A stretch of DNA of 64,000 bases from Methylobacterium sp. J-090 (lineage in GTDB: Bacteria; Pseudomonadota; Alphaproteobacteria; Rhizobiales; Beijerinckiaceae), in contig NZ_JAKSXV010000082.1 of NCBI RefSeq assembly GCF_022829345.1, positions 154,187-218,186 on the forward strand, in the 5' to 3' direction. The position numbers and the translations under genes were made by a program. Below, one piece after another: positions 7,972 to 16,524 of this stretch; within the stretch, counting starts at the first letter, position 1, and every line of letters starts with the position of its first letter. Below the pieces are notes generated by a model. It saw only the letters and a program-made list of their open reading frames with translations, was not told where the DNA came from and did no database searches.

Positions 7972-9342
7972 TCAGATCGTCCGGCGCAGACGGCTCGCGA
8001 AGAAGCCGTCGAGGCCGCCCTTCCGCTCGGGGGCGGTCCCGTCGAGCTGCGACGGAAGGGTGCGCAGGTCGCCCTGGGCGTCGATGGGCTCGGACAGGCC
8101 GCCCAGCTCCTCCGGCCTCACCGGCACGCGCTCGAACCCGTCGTTGCGCTTGAGGAAGTCCCTGATTTGACGCTCGCCCTCCTCCGGCTCCAAGGAGCAG
8201 GTGCAGTAGACGATCCGGCCGCCGGGCTTCACCAGGATCGCGGCCCGGTCGAACAGCCGCCGCTGCAGGGCGGCGAGGCGCAGGATGTCGTTGCCCGCCT
8301 TGGTCCAGGCCACATCCGGATGGCGGCGGATGGTGCCGGTGGCCGAGCACGGCGCATCGAGCAGCACGGCATCGAACTGACCCGGCTCCTCGACGTCCAG
8401 GGCGTTGCCGACACGGATCTCCGCGTCCAGCCCGAGGCGTGCGAGGTTCTCGCGCAGGCGCTCGAGGCGGGGGCCTGAGCGATCGACAGCGACGACGGTC
8501 GCTCCCGCCGCGGCGAGCTGGGCGGTCTTGCCGCCCGGCGCCGCGCAGAGATCCGCCACCCGCTGGCCGGGCGTCACACCGAGCAGCCGGGCGGGAATCG
8601 CGGCCGCCGCGTCCTGCACCCACCACGCGCCCTCGGCGTAGCCGGGCAGGTCGGAGACGGCGGAGCGGACCTCGTGCAGGCGCACGCTGCCCGTCGGCAG
8701 GGCGACGCCCCCGAGGCGTTCGGCCCATTCGTCGGCCGAGCCCTTGACCGTGATGTCGAGGGCGGCGCCGGCAAGGTGGGCCGCCGCGATGGCTTGTGCG
8801 GTTTCCAGCCCGTAGGCGTCCCGCCAGCGTCCGGCGAGCCAGTCCGGCGTGTTGTGGGCCAGGGGATCGGTCATCTCGCCGAGGATCTCGGCACGCTCGC
8901 GCACGATCCGGCGCAGGACGGCGTTGACGAGGCCGGACAGGTGCTGGAGCTGCGGGTCGCCCTTGGCGAGGCGTACGCCGAGATCGACGGCGGCGTGGTC
9001 GGGTACGTTGAGGTCGAGGATTTGGGCGGCGCCCGTGGCGAGCAGGGCGACGAGGCGGGGCTGGCCCTCGGGGAGCCCCTGCGACAGGCGCGCGGCGAGC
9101 ATTCGCTTCAGGAAGCCGAGGCGCCGGAAGGTGGCGGTGGCGATGGCCCGCGCCAGGGCCGTGTCGGCGCCGTCCAGGGCGGCATCACGCCCGGCCTGTG
9201 CCAGGGCATCCTCGAGGGCGAAGGCGTGGGTGCTGGCCAGGAGATCGGCCACGGCGCCGTGGGCGACCTGGCGGGCGGCGAGGCCCGCGACGGTGCGGTC
9301 GATGGCCGTGATCGGCCCCTCCGCGTTGCGGCGTGTCGCCAT
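7972..9342 (-). CDS. rsmB: RsmB/NOP-family rRNA cytosine-C5 methyltransferase
   Basis: SAM-dependent methyltransferase, probably modifying 16S rRNA at C967. The 456-residue protein has a NusB-like RNA-binding domain (about 15-150) and a Rossmann methyltransferase with motif I ADLCAAPGGKTAQL (about 263-276). The two cysteines of the mechanism are in DAPCSATG (Cys332) and YCTCSLEPEEGE (Cys382). The start is taken at the ATG at 9342, which has AGGAGAAG upstream. The frame stays open to 9408. It converges on garD and is divergent from the DUF1674 gene. Confidence 0.9.
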   Translation of the reverse strand: MATRRNAEGPITAIDRTVAGLAARQVAHGAVADLLASTHAFALEDALAQAGRDAALDGADTALARAIATATFRRLGFLKRMLAARLSQGLPEGQPRLVALLATGAAQILDLNVPDHAAVDLGVRLAKGDPQLQHLSGLVNAVLRRIVRERAEILGEMTDPLAHNTPDWLAGRWRDAYGLETAQAIAAAHLAGAALDITVKGSADEWAERLGGVALPTGSVRLHEVRSAVSDLPGYAEGAWWVQDAAAAIPARLLGVTPGQRVADLCAAPGGKTAQLAAAGATVVAVDRSGPRLERLRENLARLGLDAEIRVGNALDVEEPGQFDAVLLDAPCSATGTIRRHPDVAWTKAGNDILRLAALQRRLFDRAAILVKPGGRIVYCTCSLEPEEGERQIRDFLKRNDGFERVPVRPEELGGLSEPIDAQGDLRTLPSQLDGTAPERKGGLDGFFASRLRRTI

Positions 9343-9422
9343 GAGTGCCACTTCTCCTGAGAGATCGCGCCCGACCGAGCCGGGCATCCTTCGGGACAGC
9401 CCTTTCACCCCTCACCTCCGAG

Positions 9423-9650
9423 ATGCAAGCCATGCCGATGCAGGACGATACGGAAAACCAGAGGTCCGCCCCCCGCCCGCCCCTCTCGGCCGCCGCGACC
9501 CGGGCGCTCGCCGAGGCGGAATCCCGCCGCAAGGACATCGACGCACGGGCGGCCGAGATCGCCGCGGCGCGTGAGCGTCAGGGGCGGGGCGGCCTGGAGC
9601 CGGTCCGCTACGACGATTGGGAGATCAAGGGTATCGCCGTCGACTTCTGA
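9423..9650 (+). CDS. DUF1674 protein (SDHAF4-like succinate dehydrogenase assembly factor)
   Basis: Small protein of about 75 residues ending in GLEPVRYDDWEIKGIAVDF, the signature C-terminus of DUF1674. The mitochondrial homologue SDHAF4 binds flavinylated SdhA during assembly of complex II. The middle is a charged helix (about 25-55). Starts at 9423, 9432 and 9438 are all possible and none has a strong ribosome-binding site. It is divergent from rsmB and followed by a cupin gene 62 nt downstream. Confidence 0.8.
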   Translation: MQAMPMQDDTENQRSAPRPPLSAAATRALAEAESRRKDIDARAAEIAAARERQGRGGLEPVRYDDWEIKGIAVDF

Positions 9651-9712
9651 AGGGCCGGAACGTCCGGTGCTCCGCCTCGGTTGGCCTCGCACCATCGCGT
9701 ACGAGGACAACC

Positions 9713-10024
9713 ATGGCCATCACCAAGATTTCGAGCCGCACGGCCACAGCCGGCGCTCACGGAGAGATCGCCCTCGCCGGAGGCCGCTCCGTCGCCCTGC
9801 GGATGTGGCGCGAGGAAGAGCCGAACGGCGACAAGGCGAGTGCCAGCCGTCCCTACGAGACCGTGGGTTACGTGGTCGCGGGCCGCGCCGAACTCGTGGT
9901 GAACGGCGAGACCACGACCCTGGAGCCGGGCGATTCCTGGCTGGTGCCGGCGGGCGCCGAGCACACCTACACGATCCTCGAGACCTTCACGGCCATTGAG
10001 GCGACGGCGCCGCCGGCCGCCTGA
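9713..10024 (+). CDS. Small cupin-domain protein
   Basis: A single conserved beta-barrel cupin of 103 residues. It has ETVGYVVAGRAELVVNGE (first motif region) and LEPGDSWLVPAGAEHTYTI (second motif with Glu and His as potential metal ligands). Start at ATG 9713. No enzymatic partner is adjacent, so its ligand is unknown; such small cupins include isomerases, metal-binding stress proteins and regulators. It ends at a bidirectional terminator shared with the convergent L,D-transpeptidase. Confidence 0.8.
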   Translation: MAITKISSRTATAGAHGEIALAGGRSVALRMWREEEPNGDKASASRPYETVGYVVAGRAELVVNGETTTLEPGDSWLVPAGAEHTYTILETFTAIEATAPPAA

Positions 10025-10031
10025 ACCATCA

Positions 10032-10058
10032 GCGGTCGCCGGATGATCCGGCGACCGC
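10032..10058. terminator. Bidirectional terminator hairpin between cupin and L,D-transpeptidase genes
   Basis: GCGGTCGCCGG and CCGGCGACCGC form a perfect 11-bp stem around a 5-nt loop between two convergent genes. There is no long T tract. Confidence 0.55.
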
Positions 10059-10065
10059 CCCGAGA

Positions 10066-10596
10066 TCAGCGGACCACGTAGACCGGCGTGCCCACCGAGA
10101 CGCGGCTGTAGAGGTCGACCACGTCCTGGTTGTACATGCGGATGCAGCCATACGAGGCGTAGGAGCCGATGGAGTTCGGCCGGTTGGTGCCATGGATGGC
10201 GTACTCGCCGCCGGACAGGGTGAGCGCCGCCGAACCCATGGGGTTGTGCGGCGAGCCGCCGGCGATCACGTCGGGCAGGCGCGGGTTGTCGCGCTTGACC
10301 TCGCGGGGAGGAGACCATGCCGGATGCACGTACTTGCCATCGATCTCCCGTGCCCCGGTCCATTGCTTTCCGGGCTTGCCCACGGCCACGGGATAGCGGA
10401 TCGCCGTGCCGTCGCCGTTGACGAGGTAGAGCCGGCGCTCGGCCGTGCGCACCACCACGGTGCCGGGGCTCACGCCTTCCTGAAACGCGACCACCTCCCG
10501 CGCCGCCGCCGGCATCGCCGTGAGCGCGCCGACCAGCACGGCGATGCCCGACGCGAAAGCGTACTTCCTGAACCCGACCATGAAATCCATTCCCAT
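10066..10596 (-). CDS. L,D-transpeptidase (YkuD domain), second copy
   Basis: Periplasmic peptidoglycan L,D-transpeptidase of 176 residues. It has a signal peptide (about 1-33, ending AAA) and a YkuD domain with His135 (AIHGTN) and the SYGCIRM motif containing Cys151 and Arg153. AGGA lies about 8 nt before the ATG at 10596. It is related to the protein at 1581-2168 but shorter between signal peptide and catalytic domain, so the pair are paralogues rather than a recent duplication. Confidence 0.93.
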   Translation of the reverse strand: MGMDFMVGFRKYAFASGIAVLVGALTAMPAAAREVVAFQEGVSPGTVVVRTAERRLYLVNGDGTAIRYPVAVGKPGKQWTGAREIDGKYVHPAWSPPREVKRDNPRLPDVIAGGSPHNPMGSAALTLSGGEYAIHGTNRPNSIGSYASYGCIRMYNQDVVDLYSRVSVGTPVYVVR

Positions 10597-10766
10597 CAGC
10601 GTTGTCCTGACGGTGATCCTTCGGGATCGAGGTTGCTGTTCCGATTACGTCTTCGCCTCGGCGGGGGATAACTGCGCGAAACCTGAGACGACGGTAAAAA
10701 GACATCCGGGCCGGTCCGGAGCAAAGCAAGGCTTCGTGTTAAGTCCCGGTTGACCTTCCCCGCGTG

Positions 10767-11408
10767 TCAGCGCTCGATCAGGGCCGCCGCGACGCGGTCC
10801 TGCCAGCCGTGGCGGACGAGTTCCGGGTCGGTGTGCTCCTCCACGGGGAAGCCGACGCAGAGATAGGCGACGAGGTGCCAGGCGCAGGGCACCTCCAGGA
10901 CCGTACACACCGTCTCCGGCTCGAGGATCGAGACCCAGCCGACCCCGAGCCCATGGGCACGGGCGGCGAGCCAGAAGGTCTGCACGGCGCCCACCACGGA
11001 GTAGCGCAGCATTTCCGGCATGGTGGCGCGGCCGAGGCCGTGGCCGGATTCGGTGGCCTCGTCGCAGAACACCGCCAGGTGCACCGGCGCCTCGTGCAGG
11101 CCAGCGAGCTTGAGACGGATGTAGACGTCGCGCCGCTCGGCCGCGTAGCCCGTGGCGGCGGCTTCGTTGCAGTGCTCGAAGCTCCGGGTCACCGCCGCGC
11201 GGCGCGCTGGGTTCGTCACCCGGACGAAGCGCCAGGGCTGGCTGTTGCCGACGGAGGGACTCAGCGCCGCGAGGTCGAGGCAGCGGCGCAGGAGAGTCTC
11301 GTCCACGGGATCGCCGCGAAAGCGACGCACGTCGCGGCGCCACGCGAACAGCTCCGCGAGGGTTTGACGAAAACCGGCATCGAACTGGACCAAGACCTGT
11401 CGTCCCAC
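10767..11408 (-). CDS. bluB: 5,6-dimethylbenzimidazole synthase
   Basis: Flavin-destroying enzyme that converts reduced FMN with oxygen into 5,6-dimethylbenzimidazole, the lower ligand of cobalamin. About 213 residues. The nitroreductase-like fold carries hallmarks of BluB: WRRDVRRFR near the N-terminus, LSPSVGNSQPWRFVRV, and GLGRATMPEMLRYSVVGAVQ. No ATG fits the family N-terminus; a GTG at 11408 gives the expected length, and a TTG slightly downstream is an alternative. The gene supports cobalamin use by the B12-dependent mutases of the ethylmalonyl-CoA pathway. No other cob genes are adjacent. Confidence 0.88.
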   Translation of the reverse strand: MGRQVLVQFDAGFRQTLAELFAWRRDVRRFRGDPVDETLLRRCLDLAALSPSVGNSQPWRFVRVTNPARRAAVTRSFEHCNEAAATGYAAERRDVYIRLKLAGLHEAPVHLAVFCDEATESGHGLGRATMPEMLRYSVVGAVQTFWLAARAHGLGVGWVSILEPETVCTVLEVPCAWHLVAYLCVGFPVEEHTDPELVRHGWQDRVAAALIER

Positions 11409-11786
11409 GGAGCACGCGACCCTGTCATAGAACTTGATTCGGGGAAGCGCGCGAAAAAAGGGCCGCGCTCCGAAGAGGCGGCCTGAAGTCCTTGGGTCTC
11501 GAAACCTCCGGAGTGTCGGTCCGTGGAGGCCGGTCCAGCCCCCGAGAGCTGGGGAGCCGTAGGGTTCGGGTGCCGAACCGGCCGACGGAACCGACGAGGT
11601 TCGGCAACAGGTATGCCGCCTCATCACGGCACGCGCGGGGCCTCTTCGCGGCGGAAAGATGGTCGTGTGCCAGCGCACCCGCGGGCGGGCGCCCCTGCCA
11701 CCCGGCGACCTGTGCGGCGACCCTTGCGGGCGTCCGGGCCCGGGACCATCATCACGCTCGTATGACATCCGGGATCAGGAGCGACG
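11409..11786. other. Divergent intergenic region between bluB and the DUF2794 gene
   Basis: About 380 nt without a supported gene. I looked for a cobalamin-riboswitch B12 box on the bluB side and did not find one. A GC-rich inverted repeat-like stretch lies around 11640-11720. AGGAG just before 11787 serves the DUF2794 gene. Confidence 0.5.
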
Positions 11787-12161
11787 ATGAGCGAGCGGAC
11801 CAGCGCCGAACCGAGTTTGTCCGAGCCGGCAGCCCGTATCATCCCCTTCCCCTCGGCGCCCGTCACTCCGCAGATCGCCTTCGACCGGGCGGAACTGCGC
11901 GTCCTATTCAATCTCTACGGACGGATGGTGTCCATGGGCGAGTGGCGCGACTACGCCCTCGATTTCCGACGGGACAAGGCAGTGTTCTCCATCTACCGGC
12001 GCAGCTCCGAGATGCCGCTCTACCGGGTGGAGAAGGACCCCAAGCTCGCCCGGCGCCAGGGCGCCTACGCGGTGGTGGCGGCCTCGGGGCTGGTGATGAA
12101 GCGCGGTCAGGATCTGGCCCGGGTGATCGCCGTGCTGGAGCCGCCCCTGCGCGCGGTGTGA
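11787..12161 (+). CDS. DUF2794 protein
   Basis: Conserved alphaproteobacterial protein of 124 residues, function unknown. After a flexible N-terminus (about 1-30) comes the characteristic block FDRAELRVLFNLYGRMVSMG, WRDYALDF and AVFSIYRR, ending in a helix with KRGQDLARVIAVLEPPLR. AGGAG upstream and ATG at 11787 fix the start. It stands alone and is followed by a strong terminator. Confidence 0.88.
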   Translation: MSERTSAEPSLSEPAARIIPFPSAPVTPQIAFDRAELRVLFNLYGRMVSMGEWRDYALDFRRDKAVFSIYRRSSEMPLYRVEKDPKLARRQGAYAVVAASGLVMKRGQDLARVIAVLEPPLRAV

Positions 12162-12183
12162 GGCGGCCACGGACCAGGACATG

Positions 12184-12220
12184 AAAAAAGGCCCCGGCGG
12201 TCACCCGCCGGGGCCTTTTT
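12184..12220. terminator. Strong bidirectional rho-independent terminator
   Basis: GGCCCCGGCGG and CCGCCGGGGCC form an 11-bp stem with a 4-nt loop, flanked by A6 on the left and T5 on the right. It therefore works for both the DUF2794 gene and the convergent Bax-inhibitor-1 gene. Confidence 0.9.
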
Positions 12221-12241
12221 CGTTTCGTCCGGCGATCCGCG

Positions 12242-13009
12242 TTAGCGGCGGTCACCCAGGAGCGAGAGCAGCATCTGGAACATGTTGATGAAGTCCAGAT
12301 AGAGCGTCAGCGCACCGTTCACGGACAGCTTGGCCGCGCCCTCGGCATCCGCGCCGCTGTAGAGGAACATCTCCTTCAGCTTCTGCGTGTCGTAGGCGGT
12401 GAGGCCGGCGAAGATGAGCACGCCGAGCACCGAGATGGCGAACTGCAAGGCCGAGGAAGCCATGAAGATATTCACCACCGAGGCGATGATCAGGCCGATC
12501 AGGCCCATGATCAGGAACGAACCCATGCCCGACAGGCTGCGCTTCGTCGTGTAGCCGTAGAGGCTGAGGCCGCCGAAGGTTGCCGCCGTGATGAAGAACA
12601 CCCGCACCACGCTGGCGCCCGTGAACACGAGGAGCAGCGAGGACATGGACGCACCCATCACCGCCGCGAAGGCGAAGAAGGTCAGCCGGGCGGAGGCCGC
12701 CGACATGCGGTCCATCCGCATGGAGAAGATGAAGATGAAGGCCAGCGGCGCCAGCATGATCACCCACTTGAGCGGGCTGGTGTAGAGGAGCTGGCCGAAG
12801 GGGGTCAGCGCCACGCGTCCGGTCGCCGTCTGCGCGACGGCGGCCATGTTGAGGCCGAGCGCCACGAGACCGGAGATCCCGAGGCCGATGACCATGTTGT
12901 TGTAGACGCCGAGCATGAAGGTGCGCAGGCCCTGGTCGATGTCGACCTGGGTGCCGGCGTACCCCGTCGGCTGGGCGCCGACCCGGAAGGGGCTGTTGTC
13001 GAATGCCAT
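12242..13009 (-). CDS. Bax inhibitor-1/YccA family membrane protein (YbhL-like)
   Basis: Polytopic inner-membrane protein of 255 residues with seven hydrophobic segments. The conserved C-terminal stretch is LIFAGLTAYDTQKLKEMF followed by LYLDFINMFQMLLSLLG. Family members are pH-sensitive Ca2+-leak channels or protease-associated proteins (TMBIM/YccA); the role in this group is not settled. Ends at a strong bidirectional terminator. A structured leader candidate and a CtrA-like box lie upstream. Confidence 0.92.
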   Translation of the reverse strand: MAFDNSPFRVGAQPTGYAGTQVDIDQGLRTFMLGVYNNMVIGLGISGLVALGLNMAAVAQTATGRVALTPFGQLLYTSPLKWVIMLAPLAFIFIFSMRMDRMSAASARLTFFAFAAVMGASMSSLLLVFTGASVVRVFFITAATFGGLSLYGYTTKRSLSGMGSFLIMGLIGLIIASVVNIFMASSALQFAISVLGVLIFAGLTAYDTQKLKEMFLYSGADAEGAAKLSVNGALTLYLDFINMFQMLLSLLGDRR

Positions 13010-13053
13010 GGGAGATTCCTTTGGAAGCTCTCTCAGCGTGTGATTTTACGAAA

Positions 13054-13095
13054 CGAGGCTCACGCACAGGACCTCTGGCACCCTGAGATGCCTCG
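13054..13095 (-). ncRNA. Candidate ybhL leader RNA element
   Basis: The 5' leader of the YbhL-like gene can form an outer 6-bp stem (CGAGGC at 13095-13090 with GCCTCG at 13059-13054) enclosing a 30-nt loop that begins ATCTCAGGGTGCCAGAGG. A ybhL leader motif is known upstream of this family in alphaproteobacteria. I matched it by position and general hairpin shape from memory only, so this is tentative. Confidence 0.4.
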
Positions 13096-13189
13096 AACAC
13101 AAATATGTTCCGTCCTCCCGCTTCGCACAAGAGGCCGGCCGAGCTTCAGCCGCGGGAATCTCGACGCTGCGCGGGCTGATTTTATTGAC

Positions 13190-13204
13190 TTAAATCGGGA
13201 TTAA
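13190..13204. promoter_or_regulatory. Candidate CtrA box
   Basis: TTAA-N7-TTAA, the full consensus spacing of the alphaproteobacterial cell-cycle regulator CtrA, in an AT-rich patch between the Bax-inhibitor-1 gene (start 13009) and the end of the ABC permease gene. It could act on the promoter of the former. Confidence 0.45.
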
Positions 13205-13225
13205 AACACGATTCGTCATGATCGA

Positions 13226-15814
13226 TCAGAACTGGCGCAGGTAGGGAGCCGGCTTCTGGCCGAGGATGCGCCAAGTGCCGGCAAGACCGAGAACGATGGC
13301 GAACACCACCGCCAACGTCGCCGCGACGAGGGCGCCCGACAGGTCGAGGGTGAACTCGAGCTTCATGACCCGAGTGACGATGACCCATCCGGCGAGCATC
13401 CCGGCCAGCAGCCCGAACACGGCGGTGGCGAGACCGAGCGCCCCGTATTCCAGGGTGTAGGCGGCAAGCAGCCGCCCGCGCGTCGCGCCGAGGGTCTTGA
13501 GGACGACGGCGTCGTAGAGGCGTGCCCGATGGCCGGCCGCGAGCGCCCCGGCCAGCACGAACAGGCTCGCCACCACGGCGATGCCGCTGGCGCCGCGAAT
13601 CGCCAGGACGAGCTTGCCGACGACGTCGTTGACCGCCTCCAGGGCTTCCTTGACCCGGATGCTGGTGACCGACGGGTAGGCTTTGGCGACGTCGCGCAGG
13701 ATGATCGCCTCGGCCTTCGCGTCGGAGCCATTGGGCAGGGTCAGGGTGGCGAGGTCCGAATGCGGCGCGCCCCGGAAGGTGCCGGGCGAGAACACCATGA
13801 CGAAGTTGATGCCCAGCGACCGCCACTCGACTTTGCGCAGGTTGGCAACCTTGGCGGTCAGTGTCCGCCCGAGCACATTGACCGTCACGGTGCCGCCGAC
13901 GGACAGGTTCAGGCTGCGGGCGAGTTCGGCATCGAATGATACGAGGGGCGCGCGCGCTTCCTCGGCGTTCCACCACGTGCCGGCGACGAGGCGGGAGCCC
14001 TCTGGGATGTCCTCCGCGTAGGTGATGCCCCGGTCGCCGTCGAGCACCCAGGCGGCGTCCTCCGGCGGTTTGATCGACGCGGCGGGCACCCCGTCGATGG
14101 CGGTGATCCGCCCGCGCATCATCGGGACCCGCTCGATCTTGGCGCCGGGAGCCTGAGCGCCCAGGAAGGCGTGGAAGCCGTCGGAATCGACCGCCGGGAT
14201 GTCGAGGAAGAACAGGTTCGGCGCCCGGGCCGGCAGGGAATTGCTCAGGGTGTTGCGGACATTGGCGTCGATGAGGCTGAGCGTCACGAGGAGCGTGACC
14301 CCGAGGCCGAGCGACAGGACGATGGCGGGCGTCAGCGCGCCGGGCCGGTGCAGGTTGGCGAGCGCCATCCGGGGGGCGGCCGTGCGCGGGCGCGGCAGGC
14401 GCCGGGCGAGCGCCATCAGCCCGAGGGCGACGAGGCGCAGGAGCCCGAAGGCGATGGCGGCGGCGGCGATGAAGATGAGGGCGAGGCGCCGGTCGAAGGC
14501 GGTGGCGAGCGCCAGGGCCACGAGGCCCCCGAGGGCCGCGGCGAGGATCAGCTTGTAGCGCAGGCGGGTCTTCGCCGAGCCCGGATCGACCACGTCGCGG
14601 AACAGGCCCGAGACGGGGATGTCGTGGGCGCGGCCCAGGGGCAGGATCGCGAAGGCGAGCGCCGTCAGCAGGCCGTAGGCGGCGGCGAGCACCAGTTCAC
14701 CCGGGGCCACCGTCGGGTTGAGGGGCAGCGGCAGGGACGTGTGGAACAGGGCATCGACGGCGAAGGGCAGGCCTGCGCCGAGGCCGAGGCCGATGGCGGT
14801 GCCGAGGCCGGCGATGAGCATGACCTGCGTGAGGTAGAGGGCGACGATCTGGCCGCCCGGCGCGCCGACGCTCTTCAGGGTGGCGATGGAGCCGCGCTTG
14901 CGCTCGACGAAGGCCGTGACCGCATTGGCGACGCCGACGCCGCCGACGATGAGGGCGGTGAGGCCGACGAGGGTGAGGAACTGGGTGAAGCGCTCGATGC
15001 TTTTCGCGAACCGCGGATCGGCGTTGGAGCGGGCCCGCATCTCCCAGCCGGCCTCCGGGGCGGCGGCCGCGATGGTGGCGGCGCGGGCATCGAGTTCGGC
15101 GTCGCTCGCTTCGGGGAGTTGCAGCCGGTAGCTCCAGCGGTTGAGACTGCCCGGCTGGACGAGGCCCGTGGCGTCGAGGGCGTCACGGGAGATCAGCATC
15201 CGGGGCCCGAAGCCGATGCCGTTGGCGATGCGGTCCGGCTCGGAGACCAGGGTGGCGCGGATCGCGATGGGCGTACCCGCAACGGTGATGCGATCGCCGA
15301 CCTTGAGGTCGAGGCGGGTGAGGAGCACGGGATCGACCACGGCGCCGTAGGCCCCCTCGGCCTGTGCCAGGAGATCGGCCAACGGGGCGGCCGGCTCGGT
15401 GACGAGCTCGCCGGTAGCCGGATAGCCGTCCTCGACGGCCTTGAGTTCGACGAGCGCCGCGCCCTTGTCGCCGGCGAGCGCCATGGCCCGCAGCGTCGTG
15501 ACCACGGTGACGCGGCCCTGCGCCGTGAGCACGTCGCGCTCGGCCGGCGTCGCCTCGCGGTTGATGAGGCTGTAGGTCAGGTCGCCGCCCAGAATCCGCG
15601 CGCCCTCGCGCCCGAGCCCGTCGGTCAGCGAGCGGGCGACGGAGGCGACGCCCGCGATGGCCGCGACCCCGAGCGCGATGCAGGCGAGGAACACGGCAAA
15701 GCCCGAAAGCCCGCCGCGCAGTTCGCGGGTGGCGAGGCGCAGGGTGAGGGGCAAGGCGAGGAGTATGCCGGGCCGGCGCTGTCGCGGGCGCTCGGAGGCC
15801 AGAGTTCCGTGCAT
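13226..15814 (-). CDS. ABC transporter permease of the YbbP/FtsX type
   Basis: Large inner-membrane permease of 862 residues. It has an N-terminal membrane segment, a periplasmic MacB-like domain (about 50-260), a three-helix FtsX core, additional central helices, a second periplasmic domain and a second FtsX core at the C-terminus ending GLAGTWRILGQKPAPYLRQF. This duplicated FtsX plan is that of YbbP. The frame is open far upstream, but ATG at 15814, two nucleotides after the ATPase stop codon, gives the family N-terminus. Together with the ATPase it forms a putative transporter, substrate unknown. Confidence 0.88.
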   Translation of the reverse strand: MHGTLASERPRQRRPGILLALPLTLRLATRELRGGLSGFAVFLACIALGVAAIAGVASVARSLTDGLGREGARILGGDLTYSLINREATPAERDVLTAQGRVTVVTTLRAMALAGDKGAALVELKAVEDGYPATGELVTEPAAPLADLLAQAEGAYGAVVDPVLLTRLDLKVGDRITVAGTPIAIRATLVSEPDRIANGIGFGPRMLISRDALDATGLVQPGSLNRWSYRLQLPEASDAELDARAATIAAAAPEAGWEMRARSNADPRFAKSIERFTQFLTLVGLTALIVGGVGVANAVTAFVERKRGSIATLKSVGAPGGQIVALYLTQVMLIAGLGTAIGLGLGAGLPFAVDALFHTSLPLPLNPTVAPGELVLAAAYGLLTALAFAILPLGRAHDIPVSGLFRDVVDPGSAKTRLRYKLILAAALGGLVALALATAFDRRLALIFIAAAAIAFGLLRLVALGLMALARRLPRPRTAAPRMALANLHRPGALTPAIVLSLGLGVTLLVTLSLIDANVRNTLSNSLPARAPNLFFLDIPAVDSDGFHAFLGAQAPGAKIERVPMMRGRITAIDGVPAASIKPPEDAAWVLDGDRGITYAEDIPEGSRLVAGTWWNAEEARAPLVSFDAELARSLNLSVGGTVTVNVLGRTLTAKVANLRKVEWRSLGINFVMVFSPGTFRGAPHSDLATLTLPNGSDAKAEAIILRDVAKAYPSVTSIRVKEALEAVNDVVGKLVLAIRGASGIAVVASLFVLAGALAAGHRARLYDAVVLKTLGATRGRLLAAYTLEYGALGLATAVFGLLAGMLAGWVIVTRVMKLEFTLDLSGALVAATLAVVFAIVLGLAGTWRILGQKPAPYLRQF

Positions 15815-15816
15815 GG

Positions 15817-16524
15817 TCAAGCCGCCAGGGCCGCTTCGACCCGGCCCGAGCGCAGGCTCACGGTCCGGTCGCAGAGCCGGGCGAGGCCGGGATCGTGGGT
15901 GACGAGGACGAGCGTAGCGCCCCGGTCGCGCTTCAGGGCGAACAGGAGATCGACGATCTGCCGGCCCGTGGCCTCGTCGAGGTTGCCCGTGGGCTCGTCG
16001 GCCACGAGAATCGCGGGGTCCGGCGCGATGGCCCGGGCGATGGCGACGCGCTGCTGCTCGCCGCCGGAGAGCTGCGCCGGATAATGGTGCAGGCGGTGGC
16101 CGAGGCCGACGGCTTCCAGCTCGGCCTTGGCGCGCGCATGGGCGTCGGGCTTGTCCGCGAGTTCGAGGGGCAGGGCCACGTTCTCCAGGGCCGTCATGGT
16201 CGGCACGAGGTGGAAGGCCTGGAACACGATGCCGATGCGCCGGCCGCGAAACCGCGCCAGGGCATCCTCGTCGAGGGCGCCGAGGTCCGTGCCCTCGACC
16301 ACGATGGAGCCGGCATCCGGCCGCTCCAGGCCGGCCATCACCATGAGCAGGGTCGACTTGCCCGAGCCCGACGGGCCGACGAGGCCCACCGCCTCGCCCT
16401 TTGCGACATCGAGGGAGATTCCGCGCAGGACGTGGACGCGGGCCGCCCCCCGCCCGAGACTGAGATCGAGGCCGGCGAGGGAGATGGCGTGGGGCGCGTG
16501 TGCGGGTTCGGCCTTGCCGGACAT
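15817..16524 (-). CDS. ABC transporter ATP-binding protein (YbbA type)
   Basis: Cytoplasmic ATPase of 235 residues of the LolD/MacB/YbbA group, partner of the permease immediately downstream. Walker A GPSGSGKS (about 50-57), Q-loop VFQAFHLVPT, signature LSGGEQQR (about 152-159), Walker B ILVADEP and switch histidine VTHDP are all present, so it should be active. The in-frame TTG at 16527 is less likely than ATG at 16524. It is divergent from a TesA-like esterase, the same arrangement as tesA-ybbA-ybbP in enterobacteria. Confidence 0.92.
   Translation of the reverse strand: MSGKAEPAHAPHAISLAGLDLSLGRGAARVHVLRGISLDVAKGEAVGLVGPSGSGKSTLLMVMAGLERPDAGSIVVEGTDLGALDEDALARFRGRRIGIVFQAFHLVPTMTALENVALPLELADKPDAHARAKAELEAVGLGHRLHHYPAQLSGGEQQRVAIARAIAPDPAILVADEPTGNLDEATGRQIVDLLFALKRDRGATLVLVTHDPGLARLCDRTVSLRSGRVEAALAA

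Noticed and set aside
11409..11786. Cobalamin riboswitch before bluB
   Set aside because: No B12-box-like string or matching helices were found on reading the minus strand.
14171..16084. 637-codon plus-strand frame across the YbbP/YbbA genes
   Set aside because: Antisense shadow of the ABC permease and ATPase; low-complexity Glu/Gly/Arg-rich translation.
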